From: Myxococcales bacterium | GTDB lineage: Bacteria; Myxococcota_A; Polyangia; Polyangiales; Polyangiaceae | DNA: 64,000 bases | Assembly (NCBI GenBank): GCA_025355005.1 | Contig: JANXLV010000193.1 | Location: forward strand, 1 to 64,000 | Direction of reading: 5' to 3' | Part shown: one piece after another, positions 62,737 to 64,000 of the stretch | Layout: the number at the start of each line of letters is the position of its first letter | How positions within the stretch are numbered: the first letter of the stretch is position 1 | Position numbers and translations under genes: made by a program | The notes under the pieces: model-generated | Databases searched by the model: none | What the model was told of the DNA's origin: nothing | What the model saw: the letters and a program-made list of their open reading frames with translations, nothing else

Positions 62737-63930
62737 CTAGAGAAGCCCGGTCAGCGGAAGAGCCCAGACTTGACCGACTGCGTCGCTCTGGATGCGGAAC
62801 ATGAGGAGGTGCGCGGACGGGATCACGCAGAGCACGTCGGGCACGTAGACCTTCTGGTTCGGCCCGAGCGCGAGGGCGCTCAGCGTGCCGTGCTCCATCT
62901 GGTAGGCGAAGATGCCGAACGCGCTCGCGTAGATCAGGCTGTTCCCGTCGTGCGTGATGTGCGCGAGGAACTTGTGCTCCGTCGCGGGGCTGTCCGCATA
63001 GAGGCCGGGCATGTTCGCGAGCTGGTCGCCGATCTCCACGCGGCTCGTGTCGGAGTTGCCCTGATAGAGACGGATGTTGGGCGAAGGACCGCTGCGCGCG
63101 TACGACGCAACGAGGCCTAGCGGCGTGGACATGGTCTCGTACATGCCGATCGAGCCGTCGAACGTGACGGACGTCGTGGTCTTCTTCACCACGTTCACGA
63201 TGTAGAGCGGGTATGGAATGGTGACGCTCGCGGGGATCACGAGCTCGTCGTTGCCGAACGACGATGGCGGCTGGGACGTGGCGAGGATCGCGGAGACGTC
63301 GTCGATGGTGCCGGTCCCGGGCGTCCAGTGCTGGACCTTGGTGCCACCACCGGTCTGCATTCCCAGCACGACTCCGTCGGTCGTCCCGGCCGAGCTGTAC
63401 TTGTACGGCGTGGAGCCCACGAGGACGTTCTGCGCGGAGGGATCGTAGACCTCGAGCACGCTGTAGTCGGATTTGGGGACGCTGATGAACGCGTCGCCCG
63501 GGAAGAACGAAGGGCCTTGCGGCGCCTTGAACGCGTAGTCCGTGCGTATCTGCGTCGACGCGGTCCACGCGTGGAGCGTTCCGTCGGAGTCACGCCATAC
63601 GAAGCGCGTGTCGGTGCACATGCCGCGCGAGCCCTGCGCCGTGAGCGGACCGGGGAAGCGCTTCTGCTCGAGCATGACCTGCGCTGCTGCGTAGGTGCCT
63701 GCGCCCGGTCCGGCGTCAGTCGTCGGCTGCGTGATGCCGCCACCATCCGGGTGCGCGCCGCCCTCCCCGTGGCCACTGCCAGGCAGATCGCCTGCGTCGC
63801 CGGCAGCGGATCCCCCGGCGTCGCTCGACTCTGACGGGTGATTGAAGTCGGCCCCGATGAGCCCTTCGCAACCTGCGAGTGACGCGCACGCCGCGATCGT
63901 CGTGATGATGGAGAGGGCTCGGTTCCGCAC
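62737..63930 (-). CDS. Lipoprotein of unknown function, possibly beta-propeller
   Basis: A 397-residue lipoprotein: signal ending ACASLAGC, then an Asp/Gly/Ala/Pro-rich linker and a region with repeated strand-turn patterns (DTRFVWRDSDGTLHAWTAS, SDYSVLEVYDPSAQNVLVG, GNSLIYASAFGIFAYQMEHG). The repeating blade-like segments suggest a beta-propeller, but the repeat count cannot be set by eye. The end converges with the AhpD gene, four bases apart. Confidence 0.66.
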   Translation of the reverse strand: MRNRALSIITTIAACASLAGCEGLIGADFNHPSESSDAGGSAAGDAGDLPGSGHGEGGAHPDGGGITQPTTDAGPGAGTYAAAQVMLEQKRFPGPLTAQGSRGMCTDTRFVWRDSDGTLHAWTASTQIRTDYAFKAPQGPSFFPGDAFISVPKSDYSVLEVYDPSAQNVLVGSTPYKYSSAGTTDGVVLGMQTGGGTKVQHWTPGTGTIDDVSAILATSQPPSSFGNDELVIPASVTIPYPLYIVNVVKKTTTSVTFDGSIGMYETMSTPLGLVASYARSGPSPNIRLYQGNSDTSRVEIGDQLANMPGLYADSPATEHKFLAHITHDGNSLIYASAFGIFAYQMEHGTLSALALGPNQKVYVPDVLCVIPSAHLLMFRIQSDAVGQVWALPLTGLL

Positions 63931-64000
63931 GAGGCACCGGGCTGCAAAAACGGGCCCATCCGCAACGGAGCGTGTTCGCGAGTGGGAAACGCGGCATCTC

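Overview
The window is very GC-rich DNA, densely coding on both strands, and most likely from a member of the Myxococcota, probably a Polyangia-type myxobacterium. The clues are membrane Ser/Thr kinases with PEGA-like or cysteine-pair tails, many Asp/Gly-rich or SP-rich lipoproteins, giant TPR proteins, a PilZ protein, and the pairing of an ISC iron-sulfur operon with benzoyl-CoA epoxidation genes. This placement comes from gene content, not from a database search. I saw no rRNA, tRNA, CRISPR array, insertion sequence or prophage genes.

Layout. 1-14.7 kb: a PEGA-like-tailed protein, a GrpB-family protein, ppdK, two Ser/Thr kinases, a hybrid histidine kinase that looks internally deleted and frameshifted, hemL, an outer-membrane-type protein, glyA, a secreted alpha/beta hydrolase and a discoidin-like lipoprotein. 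14.7-20.3 kb: a compact ISC operon on the minus strand (MerR-type regulator, iscS, iscU, iscA, hscB, hscA, fdx). The regulator has a cysteine-rich tail and stands where IscR would be expected; a consensus promoter flanked by two palindromes precedes it. 20.5-28.6 kb: a 1,764-residue TPR protein, an unknown protein, cyaY (frataxin), apaG and a PilZ protein. 28.6-38.1 kb: an amidase, a GT22-like mannosyltransferase, a caspase-like-fold lipoprotein, two acyl-CoA dehydrogenases with a lipoprotein between them, a HAD phosphatase and a membrane protein. 38.2-52.6 kb: a TolC-family protein, a papain-family protease followed directly by a chagasin-like inhibitor, a YgiQ-type radical SAM protein, gpsA, a desaturase, a second TPR protein with a related C-terminal domain, a nuclease-family protein and several unknowns. 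52.2-59.6 kb: a radical SAM/SPASM enzyme divergent from a small lipoprotein carrying a CYGCPP motif, then boxC-boxB and a BoxR-type regulator. 59.6-64 kb: a Kazal-domain lipoprotein, a cyclopropane-fatty-acid synthase with two downstream AhpD-like genes, and a lipoprotein.

How the parts work together. The ISC operon plus cyaY would supply Fe-S clusters. BoxB/BoxC would open the ring of benzoyl-CoA aerobically; the reductase BoxA and a benzoate-CoA ligase are absent here and must lie elsewhere. The acyl-CoA dehydrogenases, desaturase, Cfa and GpsA concern fatty-acid and phospholipid metabolism.

The observations most worth following are the MerR-type ISC regulator and its operators, the CYGCPP lipoprotein/radical SAM pair, the protease-inhibitor pair, the TPR proteins with an apparently inactivated metallopeptidase-like domain, and repeated duplications of DNA containing a stop codon at the 3' ends of four unrelated genes.
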